Source of the DNA: Climacium dendroides
Lineage: Eukaryota; Streptophyta; Bryopsida; Hypnales; Climaciaceae
DNA length: 64,000 nt
Direction of reading: 5' to 3'
Assembly: GCA_950106755.1 (NCBI GenBank)
Contig: OX467091.1
Span: forward strand, 12,541,538 to 12,605,537
Made by a program: the position numbers and the translations under genes
The notes under the pieces: model-generated
What the model was told of the DNA's origin: nothing
What the model saw: the letters and a program-made list of their open reading frames with translations, nothing else
The model's database searches: none
Part shown: piece by piece, positions 1 to 11,391 of the stretch
Position numbering within the stretch: the stretch's first letter is position 1
Layout of the letters: every line of letters begins with the position of its first letter

Positions 1-405
1 TGGAGAACTGACGAGCAGGCCAATTCTGTGAAAGTGGGTAAACGTCAAAAGTCTAGATCCGTACGTATTTGCACTGAGAATAAGGGCCAATTCACACTAT
101 GGCCGTCCAAGTCAAGAGGCTGTGGGAGTGAGTGGCCAAACCTTTAGTGAGTCTAAAGAAATGGGCTTCAAATAGGCAATAAATGATAGGAATTGAAGCC
201 TTTGGCCAACCATAGTGTGAAGTCTCCAAAGGCCAAGCCCAAAGCCCAAACCCTTGACAATAAACTTCCACGGCCTTTCAACTTGAATGGCTGTAGTATG
301 AAGCTACCAAAGTTCAAACCCATAACATTTGTTTGGTTTGTATCCATCTCTTTCACATGAATAATCCATCAAATTTTTGAAATTTTCCTCTCACCCTCTC
401 TAACC

Positions 406-1485
406 ATGGATTCTAAAAAGGAACACATTTTTGTTCTACTTTTGGTTTTCATGGTCATAAAGTATGTCATCGTGGGTATTTTGACATTGCAAAAGCTAAT
501 AATTTTTAAACAAAATGCTCAAATGATGATGATGGCAGTTTTTATTGCCCAAGGATGTAGGGTGAATTCTCAGAGGAAATGTTGGCAAATTCCAAGATAT
601 GGAGGTATTTTAGAACATGCATTGTATGGGGTCATTTTTAGATCCTGATTTTCTAAAGCGGATAAGGGTAAGTCCATCTACATTCCAATATCTTTGTACT
701 CTTTTAGGGCTTGTTTTGAAAAACAATACACTCGTTTCAAAGAGAGTATTAGTGTAAAGCGGAGGATTGCAATAACTCATTTTCAATTAGCAACAGGTGA
801 TTTATTGCAAATTGTTGGTGATTTATTTGGAGTAGGATCAAGTACAACTTCTATCATTATGAGAGATTGTTGTGAAGCTATTAGGATTCATTTGAGACCA
901 TTGGTTTTAAAAAAAACAAATCTTGCTTGGATGAAACAAATAGCAAAAGGTTTTGAAGTACTACATGGTATTCTACTTATTCTAGGGGCAATAGATGGTA
1001 GTCACATCCCTATTATAGATCCATCTCATGACCCTATCACATATTATTGTCGAAAGGGATACTATTCATGTTTATTTCAAGGAGTTGTAGATGTTGATTG
1101 TAAATTTTGGGATTACAATTTTGGATGGACTGGACAGATTCATGATTGGACCTTATTTCAAAAATTTGAAATTGGGAAGAAGACGATGAGAGGTGCACTT
1201 TTACCTTATAAATTCATTGGTGATGTTGCGTATCCTATGAGGCCTTGGTTTTACTCACCATTCAAGAGAGAGAGAAAGATTGCCTAGAAGAAAAGCACAT
1301 TGGAATTTCATAAATTAGTCACCCATATGGCTATAGAAAGGGCATTTGGAATTCTAAAAGGAAGATGGCGCATATTATTGAAAAGAATTGACATGCCACT
1401 CCGGATTGTGCCTAAAATTGTTACAGCACCTGTATATCTCTACAATATGTACATTCTAGAGAATGATGAATTTTCCATGGATTGA
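406..1485 (+). pseudogene. PIF/Harbinger (HARBI1-like) DDE transposase, broken
   Basis: The conceptual translation carries the DDE_Tnp_4 hallmarks. The first Asp is in GAIDGSH (994-996), the second in GDVAYP (1222-1224), and the Glu in AIERAFGILKGRWR (1336-1338). The upstream helical region (ATGDLLQIVGDLFGVGSSTT) is also typical. The gene is dead. In-frame stops occur at 646-648 (TGA) and 1285-1287 (TAG). The family-like sequence DFLKRIRVSPSTFQYL sits in another frame from about 641 to 730, and a second frame change lies around 1262-1325, so several indels have accumulated. The protein would bind the terminal repeats and catalyse cut-and-paste transposition in the nucleus together with the Myb/SANT partner encoded opposite. 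Confidence 0.88.
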
Positions 1486-1539
1486 ACTAAAGAAGCAAAA
1501 AAAAAAGTTACAAGTTGAAACCAATATGACTAGCATACT

Positions 1540-1974
1540 TTAGAGCTTATAGATTAAATGATCAAATTGGTAGTCTACTCTTTCTAATAGCTCATTTGTT
1601 CTCTCAAAGTTTTTCATCAAACCTATGCTAATTTCTGCCATTTTCTCAAAGATATCAATGGCTTTATTATGAAAGTTTTGTTTATCTTTTGATGGTGGTG
1701 TAGAAATGGTTGATGGAGTTGGTACACTTTCTACATCTAGGGTTAAATTGGTCTAACTTTGTACATTATCTGTGGTTGTAGTGGAGACATGCTTCATGAT
1801 TTGCCCGGCTTGGTGATACCACTCATCTAAAGCATCATAGAATTTGATCTCTTGCCAATTATTGCCAGAAACACCATTGGCCATTTTGTCTTCTTTGGAA
1901 GCATCAAAAATTGCCTTGGATTTCTTACAACATGTCATAGTAGTGTAGTTGAATTTAGGTAGCTTGACAACCAT
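1540..1974 (-). pseudogene. Myb/SANT-like Harbinger accessory protein (ORF1), fragment
   Basis: On the minus strand one frame runs from an ATG at 1974-1972 to TAA at 1542-1540 and is interrupted by a single TAG at 1755-1753. The tail contains IFEKMAEISIGLMKNFERTN followed by ELLERVDYQFDHLI. This strongly resembles the C-terminal tail of Myb/SANT-like proteins encoded by plant Harbinger elements, which escort the transposase and help it bind DNA. The N-terminal trihelix region cannot be followed upstream in one frame. The gene converges with the transposase relic, as expected for a two-gene Harbinger. Confidence 0.7.
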
Positions 1975-2149
1975 TCAAGCATGAAGCCTCATCCAAGTAT
2001 CTATTCCTACTAAGTACTAACAAAAGATTCAAAAAACATGAAGAAATAGTCAAAAATGGCATTGGAAGAACAATTACATGACATGCTTTCATTGTAAAAC
2101 AAGGACTTTGTAGGATATAAATAAAAAAAGAAAGTGGCATTCATCATGG

Positions 2150-2345
2150 AAAGGAAGTAGGTGGAGGGTTTGTTTATATCATGCAAAGTTTCTCCATTGT
2201 ATTGGTAGAGAGTAGGTCTCAAACCCCACCGGCAACATTCCATTTGCCCTTGCAATGGGGGGAAAGAGGGCCTAGGGACTGAGCACAAGCAAAGGCTAAG
2301 GCCTTTAGGCCTCTAATTGGCCCCAATCCTCAATCCAATTTTTTT
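2150..2345 (+). repeat. Possible tRNA-derived SINE-like insertion inside the Harbinger element
   Basis: This stretch interrupts the accessory-gene side of the Harbinger element. It contains TGGTAGAGAGTAGGTCTCAA followed by ACCCCACCGG, which resembles an RNA polymerase III B box (GGTTCGAAACC-like), and it ends before a short T-rich tract. No clear A box or target duplication was found, so the call is weak. Confidence 0.25.
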
Positions 2346-2579
2346 GTGGAAAAATTTAAATTAGGGTTTCAAATTCATACCTTGTTTTTTGTTGTTTATG
2401 ATGAATTCAGGCTCCATCTCTTCCTTCAATACAATCAATTGAAGCACCTCCGATTCCTCTTACATTCAATTTGCCTCTTTTCCTTCGACTTCTCTTTCAA
2501 TTTTCATTGCTACCTTTTTATGGGGTGCTGATTTTTCCTTCAGAACAACCTTTTGCTTAAGAGCAACTCTCTTTTTGGA

Positions 2580-4687
2580 CACTACAAGAAAATGCATGTT
2601 TTATGATTGCAATGAGTCAAAAAATCTCAAAATATGACTCACGCCAAAATCACTGTAGATGATTCGAAACATGACTGAATCCTACCATTACCGACAAATC
2701 ATATCAAACATCAGTCATATTAGCAGTCATATACGTTGAAGAGTATAATTAGCCATAATTAGCCATTTTTGCCAACATGGCATATATGTTGACTATTTTT
2801 TGGGGATTGACTTTTTCTTGAGTTGCTCGGGAAGAAGGAAAAAAAGCCTACATGGCATATAATTCCATATAGTCATATTTTTGGCTGATGTGGAATATGA
2901 CTGCAATGAACTATATTTTTGAATGACTTGAAATATGATTGTAGTAAATCATATTTTGATTGACATGGAATATGAATACAATGAATCATATTTTTTTTGT
3001 TGATGTAGAATATGACTCTTATAAGTCATATTTTCTATTAATGTAAAAGATGACTCTCTCGAGTCATATTTTTGAATGATGTGGAATATAATTCATGAAT
3101 TATATTTTTTACTAATGTGAAATATGACTTTTGTAAGTCATATTTATAGTTGATGTAGAATATGACATTTGTGAGTCATATTTTCTGCTAATGTGAAAAA
3201 TGACTCTCGAGTCATATTTTTGAATGATGTGGAATATGACTCTCATTAGTTATATTTTTTACTAATGTGAAATATGACTTTTGTGAGTCATACTTATGGT
3301 TGATGTGGTAGTTCACATGAATATGATTGGTAATTTATAATTGATTGCAATCATGTTTTTAAAAGTGTAAAGTCACCTTTTGGCGTGCATAACTATGAGC
3401 ATTATATAATTATAAGAGACAATCATGTAAAAAAAATGTAATTTTCTTCAATAATATTTGCTAGTCACTAATACAAAACATATATATCACAATGAAGCAT
3501 TTAAACAAACCAATAGGGTTTATTTTCCTTACAATAGTGTGAAGATGGTCCTATTGGGTTGTAAGTAGCTTCCAATAACTTTGTTTCAACTTTTTATGTC
3601 TGCACATATACAATTAAAGAAATGGGAGGTTATTTTTTAGTGAATGAACAACAAAGCTCAACCTTCAAAAACTTACAACAATACAAAATATGTAGTACAA
3701 GTTTTAAATAGGATAATAATAATGATAATAGAGTGAAAAAGAAGGAAAAAATAGTAAGTGTTAAGAAATAACAACAAACAAAAGTTAAGATGCAACAAGG
3801 AGCTACAACTAAGAGACAATAAGAAACAACAAGAAATGAGAGTTAAAATGCAACAACAAAAAAACTAAAAGCAAAAACTAAAAGCTAAGAAGAAAAAAAA
3901 GTTTTGATGCAATAAGAAAAAATAATTTTGATATAAGAAGAAGAAACAAGAAGTATATGAAGTAAAGAATAAGAAAAAACAAGAGTTAAAATGCAAGAAG
4001 AAGAAAGGATTTTGATGCAACAAAAAAAAATAAGAAGCATGAACTAAAAAACAAGAAGAAGGAAGAGTTAAACTATGAACTAAAGAGCAACAAAAGACAA
4101 CATCTAAGAAGCAACAAGAAATAAAAGGTAAAAAACAACACAAGACAAGGAAGAAGAACCCAAAGAAGTAGCAATTAGGGTTTCAAAAATCCTAAAGAAG
4201 TGGTGGCTAGGATTTTCAAAATCCTAAAGGAATGGCAGCTAGGATTTTCAAAACCCTAAAAAAGTGGCAGTTAGAGTTTTAAAATCTTAGAAAAATAGCA
4301 GCTAGGGTTTCAACATTCTAAAACAATCACTTGACCATATTTTTTATTGGATTGCCCATATTTTTTGAAGGCTACCCCAAAAAATATGAATGGAAATACA
4401 ACTGAACCAAAAATATAACTGGGCATTTTTTCAACAATTTCCTTGACCAAATTTATTTTAGACTGCCCAAGACAAAAAAAAAATGTAATCATTATGGAGA
4501 TATGACTGTAAAATACGACTCCACATCTCCAAATACATTCTCTATGGTTCCCTATAAAGTATTTGGTGTTCCCAACAGGCATATACTATACACCCATGAT
4601 GTACAAGATCAAAATATGATTGTGATTAATCGCTAGTCATCCTCAGTTATATTTTTGCAGTTATAAAACATGCATTTTCTAGTAGTG
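2580..4687. mobile_element. CACTA (En/Spm) transposon, non-autonomous, inserted in the Harbinger element
   Basis: The element begins CACTACAAGAAAATGCATG at 2580. Its other end, read inward from 4687, is CACTACTAGAAAATGCATG. The inverted repeats match at 30 of 33 positions. GGA immediately precedes (2577-2579) and follows (4688-4690), a perfect 3-bp target duplication. CACTACAAGAAAA is the classic plant CACTA terminus. Subterminal DNA (2600-3350) holds many degenerate copies of a motif like ATATGACTCTCGAGTCATAT in both orientations, typical of transposase-binding subterminal repeats. The interior (3650-4150) is purine-rich. No transposase ORF is visible. Confidence 0.93.
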
Positions 4688-5349
4688 GGAGGATCCTATA
4701 ATTTCATAATCTCCTCCCTCAACAACACTCTCTTCTACCTTTCAACATTTGTCTCCTGACTCTCTTCTATTTTTTTTTTCTAATTTAAGTTGAAAAGGGT
4801 TGAAATGCTCTATAAAAAGTTGGAGCCAAAAAAAAATTTGCCCCCATCAAAGGCAATTGGCTACAATTCCTACAAAAGAAAAGGTTTTCAGTGAAATTGT
4901 CCATTTTCTCTACTTGCAAAAAAATGATAGAGCTAACAAACAATACAAAGCTACAAAAAATTTGAGTAGTTTCTATGTGAGTTTCTATTAAGATGCATGA
5001 GAGAGAGAGAAAAGAAGAAGGCACATCCTACTTTCTATCTTGAAAAAACAATCCACTAAGATCTAATGGTTGAAATCTTGTCAATTTTAAATTTTTTTAA
5101 ATTTTTTTCCAAAATTCAACAACCTCTCAACCAGAGTTTGGGTTTTGTTTTTGCACAATCCAAACTCACCTTGAGAGTCCATTGCAATATGGGAAATTTT
5201 TTGACATGATGTCAATTTTGAGGGTGACGGCCTTTAAACTGTGCCTTTTAGTGTAAAGGGTTGAGAGGCCAACGTTCTAGATTTCTAAAATCTGATTAGA
5301 GAAAATCGACGGATTCTTGACCTTCGGCCATAGTGTAAAGTAGCCCTAA

Positions 5350-5440
5350 CTTGACTCGTTTCTAAAACTTATATTGAATAATTTCTCAAGCACTAAGATT
5401 GGAGTTTCTAAAAGTGCACAAGTTTAAAACCTTCCACCTT
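5350..5440. other. AT-rich spacer
   Basis: This is the unique flank of the Harbinger element. I see nothing coding in it. Confidence 0.5.
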
Positions 5441-5512
5441 CTCAAATGTACACTATTTGTACATTTTTCTTTGTTGTAGGTTTTAGCAATGTACAAATAG
5501 TGTACATTTGAG
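5441..5512. repeat. Short perfect hairpin repeat (copy 1)
   Basis: A 25-bp arm at 5441-5465 (CTCAAATGTACACTATTTGT...) is perfectly inverted at 5488-5512, with a 22-bp loop. A diverged relative occurs at about 15426-15545, and the sequence after both copies is similar (GGTGATTT...GAG). This suggests a small mobile fold-back family rather than a chance palindrome. Confidence 0.75.
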
Positions 5513-5910
5513 GAGGTAGGTGATTTTAGAGCCCTATGCCATTTCAACTTCAAATTTTCATAAATAATTCCATAAAGCTCAAAAAAAAATATGAAACAAC
5601 TTGGACTAGATGCCAATTCTACTTATCTTTCAAAGAAAATTTACTAAAAAACATTTCAAGAGGTTCAACTCTCCAAATTTTAGTTTCAACTCTTAGGTGG
5701 GCAATTTATGGACCTCCTACGTTACCAATAGTTATGTCAATTTGAAATAGTCGATGTTGTCTGAAATACTTTTGAAAAAAGAAGTGTATTCCTTGTATTT
5801 TCTTCCATTAGAGTTAATCAAAAAGTCACCTAAAAATCCCATTTATGTGGTACCTCTTTCAATGCCTATTCTAGAAAGTATTTGAATGCTAAATTAAATT
5901 TTTTTTAAAT

Positions 5911-6184
5911 GACAACAAGGTAAGGATTAGTTCAATTGTTTGGGGGGAAATGAAATATAGGCATGGTTGCTTGCAATCTAATCATATTAAATTCTCTTCT
6001 CTCTAAATGGAGATTGAAGTTTTGCTTTTGCAAAAAGGAAGGGATCAAATACAAATGAATACCTCAAGTGGTTCAAGTTTGAATTTGACCCCTCATCTTG
6101 CAAGTGTAGGATTTCAATCTCCATTTAGTAGGAAGAAGATAGTTGGATGTGATTAGATTGCATACAACCATACCTTGTCATCAT
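5911..6184. repeat. Fold-back (MITE-like) inverted repeat
   Basis: Left arm 5961-6018 (GCATGGTTGCTTGCAATCTA...) is matched in inverted orientation by 6112-6172 (...GATTAGATTGCATACAACCA). Both arms contain CTAAATGGAGATTGAA next to the loop. The arms have diverged moderately. No target duplication was established. Confidence 0.65.
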
Positions 6185-6189
6185 CCCAA

Positions 6190-9100
6190 AAGAAATTAAA
6201 TTTGGATTAAAATTCAAATGCTTTTTAGAATAAGCATCAAATAAGGCACCATATAAGCAAGGGTTTTAGGTGACTTTATGATTAATTCTATTGTCTTGAA
6301 AACTTTGTGGTAAGATTTTAAACAATAATAGTATCAATTCATGTTAGCTAAAATACAAATCTAATATGTTTATTTGTCAAATCCTTGGAAGACATTATAG
6401 TAACTCAATTTTGAGTACTTGGAGCAAGATTTGAAGGCCTATACATCTCTAAATTTCATCTTTCTCTTAACCATGTAGTCTTAGTCAAGAGTTCAATAGT
6501 ACTTGAATTGATTAAAAAATGGTAGGATTATGGCGAGTTATAGTTGTCAAGTCCTAGTTTATGCACTGAGAATCTTAAAGCTAAGATAATAAGGCGCATG
6601 TTTATGTTTAAGACAATTTGTAAAAATGAATATTATTCTTAAAAAATTTATACAAATATGAATAGAAGTTTTTTAGTAGATTATTAACAAATAGAAATAC
6701 TAAAAATCCAAAGAAGAAAATCAAGATTCAAAGATTTTAAAATTTCTATGGAATTTTGAAGTTTAATTGCCTGCAACACCTTGAACTGATACTTGTAATG
6801 ATGGAAATAATTACAACATTTTTGAATCACACAACTTTGCTTTTTATATTTTATACAAATCGACAATACACATGAGGAATAGATTTAGTTACCTTAATCT
6901 TGTTAGATGGTACTAGGAGACAAAAAATGGCTTGTGAACAATCAAACAATTCTTGTTCATATTGAAAGCTATATGATTTTCATCTGAATCCTCATTTATT
7001 ACTTTGAAAATAGAGTTAACTATGGCCACATTTTGAAATATAGAATGACATAAAAATTTGGATTATATTGTGATGTTCTACACTATTATTGTATGCATCA
7101 GTGATGTAAAAAAATTGAAAATTACACTATTGTGATGATTCCATATTTCCATTTGGTCAAATTTCATTATTTTTCTACATTAAAATACACCTTTCAAAAT
7201 TTTGATATTTTTCTCATTTAGGAGGAAATATCTAAAGTTTAACTTCATTTTTCATATATAAAAATATAAAAATGAAATTTATTGTAATTACAAATTTTGT
7301 TTAAATAGTATGAAATTTTAGCAAAATTGGAGATGATAATGATAAACATCTTTGTGAAGTTGTCATATTCATTGAGCTTACAATAAGAGAAATTTGATAG
7401 AAAAATACAAAAATGGTATTTTAAACTTTCAAGAGGCTACCTTCAAAGATTAGTGTCAAAAAAATTACAATTTTAAAATTTTAGGGAAAAAATAAGAAGG
7501 ACTAAAAGGTAGATTATTGGAACTACATTTTGTTAGTCAAACTCCAAGACATTGAAAATAAAAAACTATGTGAAATTTAGATTGACTCTAAAATCATGCC
7601 CCTTATGGAGGTTTATCTTTAAAGGATTAATATTCAACTGTGTGATCATTGGTCTTATTTTTAGAGCTTCTTGAATCCACCATACATCGTATGTAGACCT
7701 AGAAAATCACTACTAATTTTTAATTGGTATTAAATTAATAAATGATAATACTCTCAAGTCCCAATTATATCATTACATACCTAGAAGTTAGTAATGCTTT
7801 TGCCAAGCCAAAATGCAAGGTGCATTGAAGATGCTTTTGGGACATCTTCAATAAGACTAGTATATTACCCAACGAAATATAATTTTATCTTTTCACTGCT
7901 ATATAATTTAGAAATTTCTATCATTTATAACATTCCAAATAGTTTTCATGCCCGCTTACTTTTTTTCACGCACCCTACTCATCACATTGAGCTTCCACCA
8001 GTCCACTTAGCTTCTAATGAAATATTGTTGGATGTGGGATATTCTACACCATCTAATGTAGAGTCAAGGCAATGATAGTGCATACTACTAAATGTTTTGT
8101 TGGAAGCACTTGATTTGAAGTGAAACATGCTTTGGAAATGGTTAGTTTTGCCAAGACCAAGATAATTTTTTGCCAAATTCAGCTAGCTTTTGAAGCAAGT
8201 TTATTTTCATTGTCCAATGTCTCAATTTGAATTTTCTTGTACCTATTCAAAGTACTTTGGGATGCACTTCCAATGACTTATATTTCATGTCCTAAATATA
8301 AATCATTTGGTCAAAAATTAGAAGTTTATTTCTAGGGACAAATTCCAAAGGCATTGATGATGCCCTTATAAAATTAATTCTAGAAGATTGGATTAGTTAC
8401 CATGGATATCATCCATCATTTGAAGTACCATGTGAATTATTTGCTTCAAAATACACCCAAGTACTCATTGGAAGTCGAACTAAGGTAGGAATACCATAAA
8501 TGATTAAAATAAGCATTTCAACCTATAAAATTTGGAGAATTCCTCAAAAAAAATTGAGCTCGATGTGTACAAAAACAAGGATGAGAAAAAATGAAAAAGA
8601 ATTATTTATTTAAAAATCCTCAAGAATTAATATTTATTCAATATAAATGTGGATTTTTCATCTAGATTCTTCATTCTTATTTTATAGATTCACCTAAAAT
8701 TCCTACCATTGGAACTTGTTCCGAATTAAGTGTGAGTCAATCAAGTGTGAGCAAACCAAATTTTTCTCAAATTAACAATAGGTTGAGGCTAACTTTTGGC
8801 TTCTAAAACTCACATTGCTTTGAATTCAATGAAAAACATCACGAAAAATTGGCAATGCCCATCATTTCTATTTTTCTTCAGGGCATTAAATTTACATTGA
8901 CTTCTATTGCTCCAGAAATATGCAACGAATCACTTAAGTGGGCAACCATGGGATGGTTTTATCGTAGGATGCTAAATCCATCCCATGAAGTAGGACAAGT
9001 AAGGTGAAGGCACCCATTTCTAACCGACACCCCATCAACAATCAATAGAGTGCAGTATTTCCAACCAAGGTTGGAACAGACTTTCAAACCAAGCTTAGAA

Positions 9101-10320
9101 TGTTTTTTTTCCTTCTTTTCAAGGTTTGGACTATTAAGCTCACGACACATGTCCCAAAGTAGTGAGCAAAAAAGTAAGAAGCAATAAACAAGAAAGTAGT
9201 TCTTGAATGATCAGAATGGGTCCACAACACTTTTTGCCTCCCAAAAACTCATAGTATTTGTAGTCCAAGCAATAAAATTACCAAAAAAATTTGCAATCCT
9301 CTTCATTCTTGTCAATGCAACTCTAGAAACATTTGCTTTATCTCGCACTACTCTAGATCATGTCTACAATTGCTTATTTGATTGGTCATGGAAGTTCTCG
9401 GGGAATAAAAATAAAATTCTTGCCCCCTATTTTGTGCCACGTTCAGTAAACATTGCAAGGCTCTTCCACAAGAAGGAGACCAACACACACACAGCCCATC
9501 TGTCTTTCGTCACATCCAAAGGAGGTCAAGAGTGGGACGTTAAACCCTGCCTACAAAATGGGACCAACAAGCTGGATTTACCATGGGGAAAAATGCAGGA
9601 ATTTGTTTATTTTTCACATAAATTTTTTTTTTCTGCAAATTTTGTATTCATATTTACAATCAAAGACCCCAAATTAGTAAGGGTAGGTCTAAAACATACC
9701 CTAGATACAAATCAAAATAGGGGACATGTTTTGTTTTTGTTTTGTTTTTTGTTTTGTTTTTTTGACACAAATAAAGATACCTTTACTGCAAGAAGAAGAA
9801 AACACTACCGTACGTTGGGGTCAAGTTCGTAGGACCCCATACGAAATGTTTTCTTTTTGGTCAAATATTCACTTCGTTATCTGCTTTTAGAATTTATAAA
9901 TTTTCGTTTGATTTTATTTTGAATTATTCATGGATTATAGTGCAAGGCACTATAGCTTAACTATACTACATTGCCATTAGTTCAACTTTTCCTAAATTTT
10001 GTGAGGCTTCCACACTTTGAGGTGGCTTTATTCAACTTTAACTATAGTATTTTCTACAATCTTTTTTTTTTTTTCCAGATTTCATATTATTTTCATTAAT
10101 ATTTTCTACAATGTTCATATACACCATGTTATAATTTCTGAAAATTTCATGTCATACCCTATTTATTTATATTTTGATTTATTTTTTAACGAATCTGATC
10201 CGAGTGTAGAGTAGGAAGCATGTTTTTTTACTTTTATCCCCCGAGAACCCCAAATTACTTTTGTTTGGACCCACTTCGTAGGCATGATTTATTAGTGTGC
10301 TACGGTCAAGAGTACTGAGT
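6190..10320. other. AT-rich intergenic DNA without recognisable genes
   Basis: I read this stretch on both strands and found only short open frames with low-complexity, AT-driven composition. The longest (9203-9832) ends in a TTTTG microsatellite and matches no family I know. I see no transposon termini or RNA gene here. Confidence 0.6.
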
Positions 10321-10460
10321 AGTACTACGGCCTACGGCCCGCCTTTGCAGTCGAAAGCTGCGAGCTCATTCAACGAAAGGCAGCTGGGCTGAGTAGGCTC
10401 CGAGCGCTGGCCAGCCAAGCAAGGCAACGCCATTGATGGGCTGAGAGACGCAGGGTCAGT
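10320..10460. other. Isolated GC-rich island
   Basis: About 140 bp of much higher GC content than its surroundings, with no extended ORF. It may be a relic of a promoter or leader, or DNA captured by the repeats that begin just downstream. Its function is unknown. Confidence 0.35.
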
Positions 10461-10582
10461 CAGTAGGCATGAAGTTCCATTGGAATGGACAACAATTCCC
10501 GACAATTGCTTTGTTTATGTTTGTGTTTCTATAAAAAAAAAAAATTTTGTTTGCTACATTGAGTGAAAATTGGAAACATTTC

Positions 10583-10930
10583 AATGCGGTAAGGTAGGTA
10601 CACCCAAATGTGCCACTGACCCTAAACCGCCATCTAAGGTAGTCTGCTCTAAAAGCAAGCGGCCTCTTCAAATTGCCCCCTGTATTTAGGTCTGAAATGG
10701 ATAGTAGGGGGTCCTTAAATGAACCTCTCAAGCCATAGAGAGAGAGAATCAAGGAAAAAGCACTATTTATTGCAAGAGCCAATTGTTGGCCTTCATTTAC
10801 TCAAATCACTTTAGAAGTTGCAAGCGATCGGATTTTGGAATTTTGCAATGCGGTAAGGTAGAACTACCCATCGAGGTAGGTACACCCAAATGTGCCACTG
10901 ACCCTAAACCGCCATCTAAGGTAGTCTACT
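10583..10930. repeat. Short direct repeat pair
   Basis: GTAGGTACACCCAAATGTGC and its flanks (about 60 bp, ending in CCGCCATCTAAGGTAGTCT) occur at 10583-10647 and again at 10847-10930. The second copy has an 18-bp insertion. The segment between them belongs to the larger repeat described in the next entry. Confidence 0.85.
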
Positions 10931-11391
10931 GTTATAGAAAGTGACATGCCAGTCTTGAGCTACACGATTACCATTCCCTACAAAGAGTCCTCTTTTGAAT
11001 GTGGAGGAGGATAGCATGCTGGCTCCTTCAAGATCTTCCGCCAATTTTTTTCTTCTATCCATTGTTCTTCTTGTTCTCTATAAGTCTGCACAAGGTTTCA
11101 TCCCTACAAGGTAATTGGTCTCTATGCCGGCTTGGGAGTTTTCGATCTACATGTTTAAGTTAGTATAGGCATTGGAATTGTTGGCTAAGGTAGTTTGCTT
11201 TAAAAGCGAGTGGACTCTTCAAATCACTCCTTATATTTCGGTCTGAAATAGATAGTAGGGGGTGTCCTTAAATGGACCTCTCAAGCCATTGAGAGATAAT
11301 CGAGGGAAAAGCACTATTTATTGCAAGAGCCAATTGTTGGTCTTCATTTACTCAAATCACTTTAGAAGTTGCAAGCAGTTGGATTTTGGAA
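10634..11391. repeat. ~207-bp direct repeats flanking a ~340-bp unique core
   Basis: Copy 1 (10634-10840) and copy 2 (11185-11391) are closely similar. Both run from CTAAGGTAGT through GCACTATTTATTGCAAGAGC to GGATTTTGGA. The sequence between them includes a possible signal-peptide exon (11016-11110). The layout looks like a segmental duplication or a captured fragment within a repeat. Confidence 0.85.
11016..11110 (+). pseudogene. Possible orphan first exon encoding a secretory signal peptide
   Basis: From ATG at 11016 the frame encodes MLAPSRSSANFFLLSIVLLV and then LYKSAQGFIPT, with the 95-nt segment stopping within the next codon. This is a basic or polar start, a leucine-rich hydrophobic core and a small-residue A-Q-G cleavage-like site. 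A splice donor-like GTAATT follows at 11111. I found no continuing exon before the downstream repeat copy. It could be a captured or abandoned gene fragment, or chance. Confidence 0.3.

Larger units (their letters stand above)
84..5346 (+). mobile_element. PIF/Harbinger DNA transposon, decayed, carrying a nested CACTA insertion
   Basis: The left terminus at 84 reads GGGCCAATTCACACTATGGC. The right terminus, read inward from 5346, is GGGCTACTTTACACTATGGC. That is 3 mismatches in the first 22 bases of the inverted repeat. Both ends are flanked by TAA (81-83 and 5347-5349), the usual 3-bp T(A/T)A target duplication of PIF/Harbinger elements. Inside lie a DDE transposase relic on the plus strand (406-1485) and a Myb/SANT-like ORF relic on the minus strand (1540-1974), the two genes expected for this superfamily. 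Removing the inserted CACTA element leaves about 3.15 kb, a normal size. Both genes carry stops, so the element cannot be autonomous. Confidence 0.9.

Noticed and set aside
7794..8176. Overlapping open frames on both strands that could be a retrotransposon fragment
   Set aside because: No integrase, reverse transcriptase or gag motif could be read in any frame.
9203..9832. 209-codon open frame on the plus strand
   Set aside because: It has no recognisable domain, its tail is translated microsatellite (TTTTG repeats), and composition follows the AT-rich background. An alternative overlapping frame is also open. Treated as chance.
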